Shown here piece by piece: positions 5,814 through 12,431 of a DNA stretch of 12,756 nt. Made by a program: the position numbers and the translations under genes. The stretch's first letter is position 1, and each line of letters begins with the position of its first letter. Origin of the DNA: Nitrospirota bacterium (lineage in GTDB: Bacteria; Nitrospirota; JACRHJ01); assembly GCA_021785055.1 (NCBI GenBank), contig JAJYGS010000012.1, positions 1 through 12,756 on the forward strand, written 5' to 3'. Under the pieces are notes generated by a model. It saw nothing but the letters and a program-made list of their open reading frames with translations. It had not been told where the DNA came from and ran no database searches.

Positions 5814-6935
5814 GTGTCTAAGGTCTATTTCACTACCGCGCGGGGCACGCGCTGGGACTACCGCTTTAGCGTCCTTGGGCGCTTCGAGCGGATGCTGTCC
5901 GAGTGCGGGCTTATGAACTTCGAGAAGGGCGAGTACGTGGCCGTCAAGACCCATTTCGGCTCCGAAGGCGCGCACAGGATAGTCAGGCCTTCGTTTCTGC
6001 GGAAGGTGACGGACGCCGTGAAGAAGGCGGGCGGAAAACCCTTCGTCACGGACACCGTGCGGATAATGGGAGTCGATTACCTTGAGGTGGCAAGCCAGAA
6101 CGGCATAAACCACCTCTCCGTGGGCGCGCCGGTGATAATCGCGGACGGCCCGTTCGGCAAGGACAGCCTCCTCGTGCCAGCGCCCGGCGAGGTCGTCGGA
6201 GAGATTGCCGTGGCCTCCGCCATACACGACTGCCCCGCCATGGTCGTCTGTTCGCACATCAAGGGACATATCCAGGCGGGCTATGCCGGGGCGATAAAGA
6301 ACCTGGCGATGGGCGGGGTCTCGGCGGCGCACAGGGAAGGCGGCTGGAAGAAGGGGCGCGGGCACATGCACTGCCATGGCGAGGTGCCCCTTTCGTGGGA
6401 CGCGGAGGTCTGCACATACTGTCTTCAGTGCGAGAACGTCTGCCCGAAAGGGGCCATAAAATTCATCGACGAAAAACTCGTGCAGGATAAAACGCTCTGC
6501 TGGTTCTGCGGAAGGTGCGCCAGGGTGTGTCCTTCCGGCGGGCTAACATTGCCGGTAGACAACGATACCTTCCAGAAGTCGCTTGCCGAAAGCGCCGGGG
6601 CCGTGCTCTCGACGTTCACGCCCGGCAAGGTAATCTACATCAATTTCATGTTCGAGATACAGCCGGAGTGCGACTGCATGCCCTCCTGCGACACGCCGAT
6701 GCTACAGGACGTGGGGATACTGGTTTCCGACGACATGGTCGCCATCGAGCAGGCGACTGTGGACATGCTGAGAAAGGGAAGCCCGCTGCCAGGCTCCGTG
6801 GCCGAGGAGAGGGAGTGCAAGCCCGGCGACGACGTGCTTTCGATGGTGAATCCGCGAAACTACATGCTGTGCATCGAGCACGCCCGGAGGCTTGGGCTGG
6901 GGAGCCGGGAATACGAGATAGTTGAGGTAAGTTAG
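5814..6935 (+). CDS. DUF362-family iron-sulfur protein with two [4Fe-4S] motifs
   Basis: The product is 373 residues, starting at GTG 5814-5816 after a strong AAGGAGG. Residues about 1-180 and 265-325 form the DUF362 domain: VAVKTHFGSEG (43-53), CSHIKGHIQAGYAGAIKNLA (146-165) and the C-terminal GILVSDDMVAIEQATVDM, matching the family's DPVAIDQA region. Inserted at about 197-245 is a bacterial ferredoxin pair, CTYCLQCENVCP (Cys200, 203, 206, 210) and CWFCGRCARVCP (Cys229, 232, 235, 239), for two [4Fe-4S] clusters. A further CDCMPSC (286-292) could bind metal or a third cluster. There is no signal peptide, so it is cytoplasmic. The exact reaction of DUF362 proteins is not known to me. It lies 57 bases after cbiO on the same strand, so it may be in the same operon and use or handle the imported metal. 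Confidence 0.88.
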   Translation: MSKVYFTTARGTRWDYRFSVLGRFERMLSECGLMNFEKGEYVAVKTHFGSEGAHRIVRPSFLRKVTDAVKKAGGKPFVTDTVRIMGVDYLEVASQNGINHLSVGAPVIIADGPFGKDSLLVPAPGEVVGEIAVASAIHDCPAMVVCSHIKGHIQAGYAGAIKNLAMGGVSAAHREGGWKKGRGHMHCHGEVPLSWDAEVCTYCLQCENVCPKGAIKFIDEKLVQDKTLCWFCGRCARVCPSGGLTLPVDNDTFQKSLAESAGAVLSTFTPGKVIYINFMFEIQPECDCMPSCDTPMLQDVGILVSDDMVAIEQATVDMLRKGSPLPGSVAEERECKPGDDVLSMVNPRNYMLCIEHARRLGLGSREYEIVEVS

Positions 6936-6936
6936 C

Positions 6937-7338
6937 CTACGCCCCCTTCACCGTCCGGAGCATGTTGTATACGAAAAGGATTATCGAGACATACATCAGC
7001 GTGCCGAAGACAAGCAGGATTCCGTTTCCGCCCGGCACGGCAAAGCCCCTGATGAGCCAGCCCGCCGTCATCCCGAACATGCCCGCAGAGGCGAGCCAGA
7101 ACTGCACCGTCATCATCTTCCGGCTGAATATGGGCCGGCCTGAGAACCGGGGCAGGATGTGATAGCCCACGCCGAAAATCATCATGGACATCCAGCCGAC
7201 GAGGTTCATGTGCACGTGCAGGGAAATCCTGTCCTGGCTTGCCGCGTCCGGGAAGAACAGGAAAATCACTCCGAGCAGCGTGCCAAGCAGGAAATAGGTT
7301 ACGCTCTGGCGTATAAACCACACGACTTCCTTGTCCAT
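6937..7338 (-). CDS. Minimal heme-copper-oxidase subunit I-like membrane protein (133 aa)
   Basis: This short protein has four predicted helices (about 8-30, 40-62, 75-97, 105-128). Its motif HVHMNLVGWMSMMIFGVGYH (41-60), followed by ILPRFSGRP, is strikingly like the first heme-ligand helix of cbb3-type oxidase subunit I and NnrS-like proteins. H41, H43 and H60 are candidate heme or metal ligands. Subunit I itself has 12 or more helices and a copper site, so this protein cannot be a complete oxidase. It is probably a heme-binding or redox-sensing relative. The start at 7338 follows GGAGGTT at the right distance and is preferred to the ATGs at 7371 and 7368. It converges on the DUF362 gene with one base between the stops. 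The 45-aa zinc-ribbon gene lies upstream on the same strand. Confidence 0.82.
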   Translation of the reverse strand: MDKEVVWFIRQSVTYFLLGTLLGVIFLFFPDAASQDRISLHVHMNLVGWMSMMIFGVGYHILPRFSGRPIFSRKMMTVQFWLASAGMFGMTAGWLIRGFAVPGGNGILLVFGTLMYVSIILFVYNMLRTVKGA

Positions 7339-7372
7339 TTTGAACCTCCGCAGAAGGGGATACGGCATCAAT

Positions 7373-7411
7373 ATCGAAACTGCATCAGTCTCGCTCCGAT
7401 GCAGTTTCGAT
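7373..7411. repeat. Perfect 14-bp inverted repeat between the zinc-ribbon and oxidase-like genes
   Basis: ATCGAAACTGCATC (7373-7386) is the exact reverse complement of GATGCAGTTTCGAT (7398-7411), with an 11-base loop. A T-rich run follows on the plus strand only, so for the two minus-strand genes it lacks the U-tract of an ordinary terminator. For plus-strand transcripts reading through from the DUF362 gene it could act as one. Confidence 0.65.
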
Positions 7412-7416
7412 TTTAT

Positions 7417-7554
7417 TTAATGCGCCCCGTGGATGAACATCGGCAGGCACCTCGCGCACACCCAGACAGCCTTCCCGTCCTGCTCGCACGAAATCAGAAG
7501 CCTCTCCCTGCTGTCCGTCCCGCAGCTTATGCAGACATGTTTTGCGTCGGCCAT
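7417..7554 (-). CDS. Tiny zinc-ribbon protein (45 aa)
   Basis: The minus strand encodes a 45-residue protein beginning MADAKHVCISCGTDSRERLL and ending RCLPMFIHGAH. Cys8-x2-Cys11 and Cys33-x2-Cys36 form a four-cysteine zinc-ribbon pair, with an extra Cys23 between them. The ATG at 7552-7554 is preceded by a clear GGAGG eight bases upstream, and the stop is TAA at 7417-7419. Codon use matches the neighbours. It is too short to be picked up by length-filtered gene calls. It sits upstream of the oxidase-like membrane protein on the same strand, separated by the 14-bp inverted repeat, so the two may be functionally linked. A weak promoter candidate (TTGCGC at 7610-7605, TTTATA at 7587-7582) lies upstream. 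Function unknown; it could bind zinc or an iron centre. Confidence 0.78.
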   Translation of the reverse strand: MADAKHVCISCGTDSRERLLISCEQDGKAVWVCARCLPMFIHGAH

Positions 7555-7647
7555 GACAAAAACCTCCATTTAGCGTTAATGTATAAAGTTTACCATTCTC
7601 CCCGGCGCAAGGCCATGATTTTTGCCCGCTTCGACGGATGATATTTG

Positions 7648-7944
7648 TCAGCACCCGGAGGCGAGTTCTTCGAGGGCGGCGGCGCTTAAGCCCTCCGCGA
7701 GGATTGTCTTGGAGCGGGAGGACTGGCCGCGTATTATGGATATTTTCGTTTTCGGGATGTCCAATTTCCCGGAGAGGAATTTTATCAGCATCTCGTTCCC
7801 GGCGCCTTCGACCGGGGGCGCCGTCAGCTTTATCTTCAGCATACCCTCGGACACCCCTGCGACCTGGTTCTTCGACGAGCGGGGCAGCACCTTTACCTGA
7901 AAGATTATCCCGCCGCGTTCTTCCCTGACGTTTAGCAAGGGCAT
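7648..7944 (-). CDS. yggU: DUF167 / YggU family protein
   Basis: This 98-residue protein matches the YggU family over its whole length: IIFQVKVLPRSSKNQVAGV, then the diagnostic LTAPPVEGAGNEMLIKFLS (about 40-58) and ISIIRGQSSRSKTILAEG. The family is a small alpha/beta fold with no proven activity, commonly encoded beside yggT and yggS. It begins 11 bases after the divIVA stop, with only a weak ribosome site (GGCGGA), and is the last gene of the leftward operon. Length and order are normal for the family. Confidence 0.9.
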   Translation of the reverse strand: MPLLNVREERGGIIFQVKVLPRSSKNQVAGVSEGMLKIKLTAPPVEGAGNEMLIKFLSGKLDIPKTKISIIRGQSSRSKTILAEGLSAAALEELASGC

Positions 7945-7955
7945 GTCGTTTCCGC

Positions 7956-8417
7956 CTATTCCCGGCCTTCCTGCTTCTCTTCGTAGTTCAGCATCTTCAG
8001 GTGGTCTTCTATGACGCCTTTTATCTTCAGGGCGAAGCGTTCCTTGACGCGGTTCAGTTCCGCTATTTCCTGCTCTATCTTCGCAAGCTCCCGGCGGGAT
8101 TTCCGCATCATCTCCTCCGCGTCGATCTCGGCCTGCTTCAGCCGAAGCGCCGTCTCCTTCTCGGCGGAAAGACGCATCTCCTCCGACATTTTCTGCGCCG
8201 CCATCAAGGTATCCCGGAGGTTCTTCTCGGTTTCCCTGAACTCGGAGAGCGCCGCCTGCATCGTTTTGTTTTCCTCCCGGAGCTGGTCGTTCTCGCGCAT
8301 CAGAACCTCCATCTCAGAGGTGACCTCTTCGAGGAAAGAGTCCACCTCGTTCATGTCGAAACCGCGGAACTTAAGGGAGAACTGCTTCTGCTTTATATCA
8401 AGCGGCGTAATGTTCAT
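7956..8417 (-). CDS. divIVA: DivIVA-domain coiled-coil protein
   Basis: This 153-residue protein begins MNITPLDIKQKQFSLKFRGF, the classic DivIVA N-terminus. The family's Phe/Arg-Gly-Phe residues that insert into curved membranes are visible (F17, R18-G19-F20), followed by DMNEVDSFLEEV. From about residue 30 to 145 it is a nearly continuous coiled coil rich in E, K, R and L. DivIVA marks poles and septa and recruits division or cell-wall proteins; proteins of this type also occur in some diderms. GGAGGAGAG precedes the ATG, ten bases after the yggT stop. Its place beside yggT, yggS and pgeF mirrors the ylm-divIVA cluster of Gram-positive bacteria. Confidence 0.92.
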   Translation of the reverse strand: MNITPLDIKQKQFSLKFRGFDMNEVDSFLEEVTSEMEVLMRENDQLREENKTMQAALSEFRETEKNLRDTLMAAQKMSEEMRLSAEKETALRLKQAEIDAEEMMRKSRRELAKIEQEIAELNRVKERFALKIKGVIEDHLKMLNYEEKQEGRE

Positions 8418-8427
8418 CTCTCCTCCA

Positions 8428-8721
8428 TCAGTGCATTCTCATGGCAAGGTCGTTAAGCGAGGCAATCACGAAATACTTGATAAAATAAATTATCGCTATC
8501 ACGATGAGCGGCGAGAAATCTATGCCGGTCATGGGCAGCTTTCTGCGGATGGGCCTCAGGACCGGCTCCGTCGCGGCATATAAAAACCGGACGATGGGGT
8601 TGTACGGGTCGGGGTTTACCCATGAGATGAGCGCGGCGATAATCACCACCCACATGTAAAAGGTCAGAATGATGTCCAGCACTACTGCGATTGCGTGAAG
8701 AAGATTCCCGATGATAAACAT
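8428..8721 (-). CDS. yggT: YggT/YlmG-family integral membrane protein
   Basis: This 97-residue protein has two long hydrophobic segments (about 2-35 and 68-90) around the conserved core SWVNPDPYNPIVRFLYAATE and PVLRPIRRKLP, the YggT signature. Family members are small membrane proteins implicated in cell shape, division or osmotic tolerance, without a defined reaction; the chloroplast homologue YlmG affects nucleoid and plastid division. The start follows GGGGAG about six bases upstream. It lies ten bases before divIVA and 99 bases after proC. That proC-yggT gap is filled by a dispersed repeat. Confidence 0.93.
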   Translation of the reverse strand: MFIIGNLLHAIAVVLDIILTFYMWVVIIAALISWVNPDPYNPIVRFLYAATEPVLRPIRRKLPMTGIDFSPLIVIAIIYFIKYFVIASLNDLAMRMH

Positions 8722-8740
8722 TCGATCTCCCCTTAATTCA

Positions 8741-8815
8741 GATTCTTCGCTTTACTCAGAATGACAACCTTTACTTTAATCCCTCTACCTCCGGGAGAGG
8801 GGCAGGGGGTGAGGG
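8741..8815. repeat. Inverted, shorter copy of the compound intergenic repeat
   Basis: GATTCTTCGCTTTACTCAGAATGACA (8741-8766, read here as two linked parts) is, on the minus strand, a TGTCATTC...GAATC unit like that at 1517-1543. It is followed at 8781-8815 by a CCCTCTACC...GGGAGAGG...GGTGAGGG block related to the reverse complement of 1409-1454. Order and relative orientation of the parts match the first locus inverted. It occupies the whole gap between proC and yggT. Confidence 0.65.
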
Positions 8816-8820
8816 CGCTA

Positions 8821-9633
8821 CTATTTCCCCAGTTCCCGGGAGCGTTTCGTCGCCGCCTCGACCGCCGCGTAAAGCGCCGCCCGAAGCCCCTTTTCCTCAA
8901 GCGCCTGAAGTCCCGCGATGGTCGTTCCGCCGGGCGAGGTAACCATGTCCTTGAGCTTCGAGAGCGGCTCCTTCGTCTGCATCGCCATGATGGCGGAGCC
9001 TGCGAGCGTCTGCGCGGCAAGAGTAAAGGAGTGCTCCCTGGAAAGACCCATCCGCACCCCGGCGTCGGAGAGCGCCTCAAGCATAATGAAAACGTACGCA
9101 GGCCCGCTGCCGGACAGCCCGGTAACTGCGTCCATCAGCTTTTCGTCCGGGACGGTCACGACGGCCCTGCATATACCGGACAGAAGCTTCGTCGCCGTCT
9201 CCATATCACCCGGCTTTGCGTTCGGCCCGGCGAAAGCCGCCGCCGCGCCTTCCTGCACCAGCGCGGGCGTATTCGGCATCACCCGTATCACGCGCGCCTT
9301 CTTCCCCAGGCCCTTCTCAATCTTCGCGACGCTTACCCCCGCCGCGATGGAAATTATCATCTGCCTTGAGGTAAATGCCCCGGATATTTCGGATAATACG
9401 CCCTCTACGTCCTTCGGCTTCACGGCCAGGATTATCACGTCTCTGCCCTTAACCGCCTTTAAATTATCCTCTGCCGCGCCCACGTCATAATGTTTCTTCA
9501 TGTGCAGGAGCCGGCCTTGCGAGGAATCCGAGACGGTAATATCTCCTTTCGGCACAAGGCCGGATACGACAAGGCCCCTGACCATCGCCTCCGCCATGTT
9601 CCCCGCCCCTATGAATGCGATTTTATTATTCAT
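8821..9633 (-). CDS. proC: Pyrroline-5-carboxylate reductase
   Basis: ProC catalyses the last step of proline synthesis, NAD(P)H-dependent reduction of pyrroline-5-carboxylate, in the cytoplasm. The 270-residue length is typical. Residues 1-20 carry the Rossmann motif IAFIGAGNMAEAM. ILAVKPKDVEGVL and VIRVMPNTPALVQEGAAA follow in the nucleotide domain. The C-terminal dimer and active-site region has LSGSGPAYVFIMLEALSDAG, then MVTSPGGTTIAGLQALE, both family signatures. GGGGAGA directly precedes the ATG, nine bases after the yggS stop, so the two are tightly coupled in the operon. All key regions are intact. Confidence 0.97.
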   Translation of the reverse strand: MNNKIAFIGAGNMAEAMVRGLVVSGLVPKGDITVSDSSQGRLLHMKKHYDVGAAEDNLKAVKGRDVIILAVKPKDVEGVLSEISGAFTSRQMIISIAAGVSVAKIEKGLGKKARVIRVMPNTPALVQEGAAAAFAGPNAKPGDMETATKLLSGICRAVVTVPDEKLMDAVTGLSGSGPAYVFIMLEALSDAGVRMGLSREHSFTLAAQTLAGSAIMAMQTKEPLSKLKDMVTSPGGTTIAGLQALEEKGLRAALYAAVEAATKRSRELGK

Positions 9634-9642
9634 TCTCCCCTT

Positions 9643-10353
9643 TCATCCCCTCGCCCCGAAGATTGCCGTCCCGACGCGGACGAGCGTCGCGCCTTCCTCG
9701 GCGGCGACCTCGAAATCCTGGGACATGCCCATGGAAAGCTCAGTCATCTCGAACCCCTCCAACGCCAGTTCCGCGGCAAGGCGGTTCATCTCCTTGAAAT
9801 ACGGCCTGGATTTCTCCGGGTCGTCCGCCGCGGGCGGGACGCACATAAGCCCCGTAATATTAAGGTTCTCAAGACCCGACGCCTCCTTCATAAACCCCGC
9901 CGCATCCTCCGGACGGATTCCGTGCTTCGTCTCCTCGGAGGCAATGTTTATCTCAAGGAGCGCATTCTGGACGATGCCTTTCTTTTTCGCCTGCCGGTCG
10001 ATCTCGCGCGCAAGCTCAGGGGATTCAAGCGAATGTATAAGGCTAAAGTTCCCGACCGCCAGCCGCGCCTTGTTTTTCTGAAGCGGCCCTATCAGGTGCC
10101 ATGCCGGTAGACCGGCCTCGGACAGATGCCCCGGCTTTAAAGTCTCCAGGCCCCGCATCTTGTCAAGCGCCTCCTGCACCCTGTTTTCGCCAAGTATTTT
10201 CGCCCCGGCCTCCACCGCCTCCACGACAAACTCGACCGGCACGGTCTTTGTCACGGCTACGAGCCGGACCGAGGCCGGATCCCTTCCGGCGCGCATGGCT
10301 GCGGCGTAAATCCTCGCCTTAATCGAGCGCAGTCTTTCCGCTACCAAGCTCAT
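9643..10353 (-). CDS. yggS: PLP-homeostasis protein YggS/PLPBP (YBL036C family)
   Basis: This 236-residue cytoplasmic protein binds pyridoxal phosphate and helps control PLP and amino-acid pools; no enzymatic activity is established for the family. The PLP-binding lysine is K36 in VRLVAVTKTVPVEF. Further signatures are GAKILGENRVQEALDKM, WHLIGPLQKNKARLA, VNLLEIN-like NALLEINIASEETKHG, and the phosphate-binding ending MSQDFEVAAEEGATLVRVGT followed by AIFGARG. It forms an operon with proC downstream (nine-base gap) and pgeF upstream (80-base gap). AAGGGT precedes the ATG. Function call is secure. Confidence 0.96.
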   Translation of the reverse strand: MSLVAERLRSIKARIYAAAMRAGRDPASVRLVAVTKTVPVEFVVEAVEAGAKILGENRVQEALDKMRGLETLKPGHLSEAGLPAWHLIGPLQKNKARLAVGNFSLIHSLESPELAREIDRQAKKKGIVQNALLEINIASEETKHGIRPEDAAGFMKEASGLENLNITGLMCVPPAADDPEKSRPYFKEMNRLAAELALEGFEMTELSMGMSQDFEVAAEEGATLVRVGTAIFGARG

Positions 10354-10433
10354 GTACCCTTAAAAATCTGGAGGTTAAGTATCCAACCGACGTGAAGAAG
10401 CTCCCTTGCCGCGCTGTTTTTTTCCTTTTCATG

Positions 10434-11222
10434 CTAAAGAAGGACGGCCAGGGCCATCATCCTGCCGGCCCGCCCGCCGCTTCTCCTGTGGGAGTAGAAC
10501 TTTTCGGGATTGCATGCGGTGCATGCACCGAAGACGTTTATCCTGTCCGGCCTCATGCCGGCGCTCTCGAGTATCCTGCGATTGGCCTTCCAGAGGTCCA
10601 AATACCAATGCCCCGGACGCGGACTCGTAATAAATTGCGCCGCCATGCCCGGCATGGACCCGTTAAGCGGCTCAAGCACCTTCGAGTCTATTTCATAGCA
10701 GCACGGGCCGATGGACGGCCCGATGGATGCGAGCAGGTTTTCCGGCCTTGAGCCGAAGTGGTTCCCCATCTCCAAGACCGCCTTCCCGGCTATACCCTTG
10801 ACCGTCCCGGCCCAACCCGCATGCACCGCCGCAACCGCCGCTTTTTTCGGGTCGTATAGCAGAATGGGCACGCAGTCCGCGGTAAGCACGCCTATCGGGA
10901 GGCCCTGGATGGCCGTCATGATCGCGTCATAACCTTCTCCGGGTCTTGGGGCGTCAGGCCCCCGCAGGACGTATATGCCGTCCCCGTGAATCTGCGGGAC
11001 AGTCTTTATTTCCGCGCCCGGCATACCGAGCGCGGAGGTTAGAAGCTCGCGGTTTTTCCTGACGTTTCCGGGGTTGTCTCCGGAGCCTGAGCCCATGTTC
11101 AGGGAGTCGAAGGGATGAGGGCTTACGCCGCCTTTGCGGGTGGTGAATATCCCCCGCGCGCCTTCCCACCCGGAGACCTCGTAGAAACCCGCGCCGTATG
11201 CTTCGTTGAATACAAAGGGCAT
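10434..11222 (-). CDS. pgeF: YfiH/PgeF family multicopper-like purine nucleoside phosphorylase / peptidoglycan editing factor
   Basis: This 262-residue protein has the DUF152/LACC1 fold. Members phosphorolyse adenosine and related nucleosides, and in E. coli PgeF keeps wrong amino acids out of peptidoglycan stems. Zinc-site and active-site motifs are visible: TTRKGGVSPHPFDSLNMG near the N-terminus, VPQIHGDGI, LTADCVPILLYDP, AAVHAGWAGTVKGIAGKA and IGPSIGPCCYEI (metal-binding His, Cys, His, then the Gly-rich loop), and a C-terminal SGGRAGRMMAL. I chose the ATG at 11220-11222, preceded by AGGTAG; a TTG at 11234 would add four residues but has no ribosome site. It is the first gene of the leftward operon and lies just downstream of a strong promoter. 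The Gram-positive counterpart YlmD occupies the same place beside ylmE and divIVA. Confidence 0.94.
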   Translation of the reverse strand: MPFVFNEAYGAGFYEVSGWEGARGIFTTRKGGVSPHPFDSLNMGSGSGDNPGNVRKNRELLTSALGMPGAEIKTVPQIHGDGIYVLRGPDAPRPGEGYDAIMTAIQGLPIGVLTADCVPILLYDPKKAAVAAVHAGWAGTVKGIAGKAVLEMGNHFGSRPENLLASIGPSIGPCCYEIDSKVLEPLNGSMPGMAAQFITSPRPGHWYLDLWKANRRILESAGMRPDRINVFGACTACNPEKFYSHRRSGGRAGRMMALAVLL

Positions 11223-11262
11223 CGCTACCTGCAATCTGTTAAAGCGGGATTAAAGCTCTGAA

Positions 11263-11292
11263 ATTTTAACACCTTGCGGGTTGGACTGTCAA
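11263..11292 (-). promoter_or_regulatory. Putative sigma70-like promoter of the pgeF-yggS-proC-yggT-divIVA-yggU operon
   Basis: On the minus strand, a perfect TTGACA (11292-11287) is followed after 18 bases by TAAAAT (11268-11263). Transcription would begin near 11256, about 35 bases ahead of the pgeF ATG. This is the best promoter match in the window. Confidence 0.65.
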
Positions 11293-11306
11293 CATTCCAA
11301 TACACA

Positions 11307-11338
11307 AAAACCCATCCCCGTTTTGGGAGATGGGTTTT
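11307..11338 (-). terminator. Rho-independent terminator after the DUF2155 lipoprotein pair
   Basis: AAAACCCATC (11307-11316) pairs with GATGGGTTTT (11329-11338), with extra inner CCC/GGG pairing and a loop around GTTTT. On the minus strand the stem is followed by TTTTTG. It lies 55 bases after the stop of the gene at 11393 and just upstream of the pgeF promoter, insulating the two units. It could act in both directions. Confidence 0.85.
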
Positions 11339-11392
11339 ATCGGTATGATTTAAATGTAGATTCCTCGACTCCCCTCGGAATGCCGGATGCAG

Positions 11393-11911
11393 TTAACTTG
11401 CCCCCTCGAGGGTGATTACGTATTTGTCCGTAACGAACGAGGGCGTCTTGTGCCTCTGGAAGATAAATCCGTCGAATGCTGTCTTTCCGTCCTTGGTTAT
11501 GACCGCCCGCACCGCAGGATCTTCAGGCTCGACGCCTTTCGACGTGACGACGTTGCCGCGGAATATCCATTGCGGCAGGTATGCCGTAACCTTTATGCTG
11601 TATGGCGAATCCGGCACTTTCGCGCCGCCGCCTATCCTGACCGTGAATTCCTTTGCCGCCTTCGTGATGCGGTTCCCGACGGCCATAGTTACGGTATGGT
11701 ATTTCGCCTTTACGGCGTCCGGCACTATGATTTTCTGGCCCTTCGGGATCGGGGCCGGATGGGGAGGCACGCTGCTCGTCCCGGCGAAGGTGGAGAGCAG
11801 CATCGCCTTTTCCTTCTCAAGCGCCTGTTCTTTGTTATTTTTGCCGCACGAAGAAAAAACGACCGCCGCCGCTATAAAAGGCAAGAGGTATTTTATCCTG
11901 TGCGTCTTCAT
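11393..11911 (-). CDS. DUF2155-like lipoprotein, paralogue 2 (172 aa)
   Basis: A lipoprotein signal peptide (MKTHRIKYLLPFIAAAVVFS) ends in lipobox FSSC with Cys22, so the protein is anchored in the envelope. After a charged, proline-rich linker comes one domain (about 60-170): IIVPDAVKAKYHTVTMAVG, VPDSPYSIKVTAYLPQW, then GVEPEDPAVRAVITKDGKTA and DKYVITLEGAS. This aligns along its length with the upstream gene's domain (VPDAVK, NIPDSDLSI, NEPNNPA, PKYAITLKEG), so the two are paralogues, as in DUF2155. The family has no known function. This copy is more diverged and has lost the GWLF-xxFPT motif, reading FIFQRHKTPS instead. Its ATG overlaps the preceding TGA (ATGA), indicating translational coupling. 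A terminator follows. Confidence 0.8.
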   Translation of the reverse strand: MKTHRIKYLLPFIAAAVVFSSCGKNNKEQALEKEKAMLLSTFAGTSSVPPHPAPIPKGQKIIVPDAVKAKYHTVTMAVGNRITKAAKEFTVRIGGGAKVPDSPYSIKVTAYLPQWIFRGNVVTSKGVEPEDPAVRAVITKDGKTAFDGFIFQRHKTPSFVTDKYVITLEGAS

Positions 11912-12393
11912 TTCGGGAGACCTTCCTTCAATGTAATCGCATACTTAGGATGCATGAACGCATGGGTGGTGGGGAAGCGTGCGAATAGCCAGCCGTGGAA
12001 CACCACGCTTCCGCCTTCCGAGACCTCCACCTGCGCCGCCGGGTTGTTCGGCTCGTTGGACAGGGAGGTAATCTTTGAACCCTGCATTACGAACGCGGGG
12101 AAGAAGTTGGTAACGAGGATGCTTAAGTCCGAATCCGGGATATTGAATTTTTTGCCTATATCAACCGTAACGTCTTTTGTCTGCTTCTTGTCCTTGTTCT
12201 CAACGGACAAAACGACCGCCTTCCATTTTCCCTTTACGGCGTCAGGCACCTCCACCACCGGTTTGCCCATCGGCGGTATCGCCTGGGCGGCCTGAGGATT
12301 CTGCTGCTGATTCTGAGTGTTCTTTTCTCCCCCGCATGCGGTGAAAATCGCGGCGGAAAGCATTACCATCGACAGGAAAACAATCTTTTTCAT
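11908..12393 (-). CDS. DUF2155-domain lipoprotein, paralogue 1 (161 aa)
   Basis: The protein starts MKKIVFLSMVMLSAAIFTAC, a lipoprotein signal peptide with Cys20 as the lipidated residue. A low-complexity linker rich in N, Q and A (about 23-40) leads to a beta-rich DUF2155-type domain with VEVPDAVKGKWKAVVLSVEN, KFNIPDSDLSILVTNFFPAF, SLSNEPNNPAAQVEV, then GWLFARFPTTHAFMHPKYAI and TLKEG. I recall this domain from deltaproteobacterial and alphaproteobacterial envelope proteins; its role is unknown. GGGGAGG precedes the ATG at good spacing. It overlaps the next gene by four bases. A possible promoter lies at 12432-12460. Confidence 0.83.
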   Translation of the reverse strand: MKKIVFLSMVMLSAAIFTACGGEKNTQNQQQNPQAAQAIPPMGKPVVEVPDAVKGKWKAVVLSVENKDKKQTKDVTVDIGKKFNIPDSDLSILVTNFFPAFVMQGSKITSLSNEPNNPAAQVEVSEGGSVVFHGWLFARFPTTHAFMHPKYAITLKEGLPK

Positions 12394-12431
12394 TCCCTTA
12401 TCCTCCCCAAAAATCGAAACAAGTGCTGTTA

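Noticed and set aside
4824..6377. Long antisense frames opposite cbiO and the DUF362 gene
   Set aside because: His- and Arg-rich products with no motifs; both opposite genes are fully supported by catalytic or cluster-binding motifs.
8761..10110. Plus-strand frames opposite proC and yggS
   Set aside because: No ribosome sites and no domains; proC and yggS are unmistakable on the other strand.
11387..12295. A 302-codon plus-strand open frame opposite the two lipoprotein genes
   Set aside because: The minus strand has two clear lipoprotein signal peptides, ribosome sites, homologous domains and terminators; the plus-strand product has no recognisable domain and is a high-GC antisense shadow.
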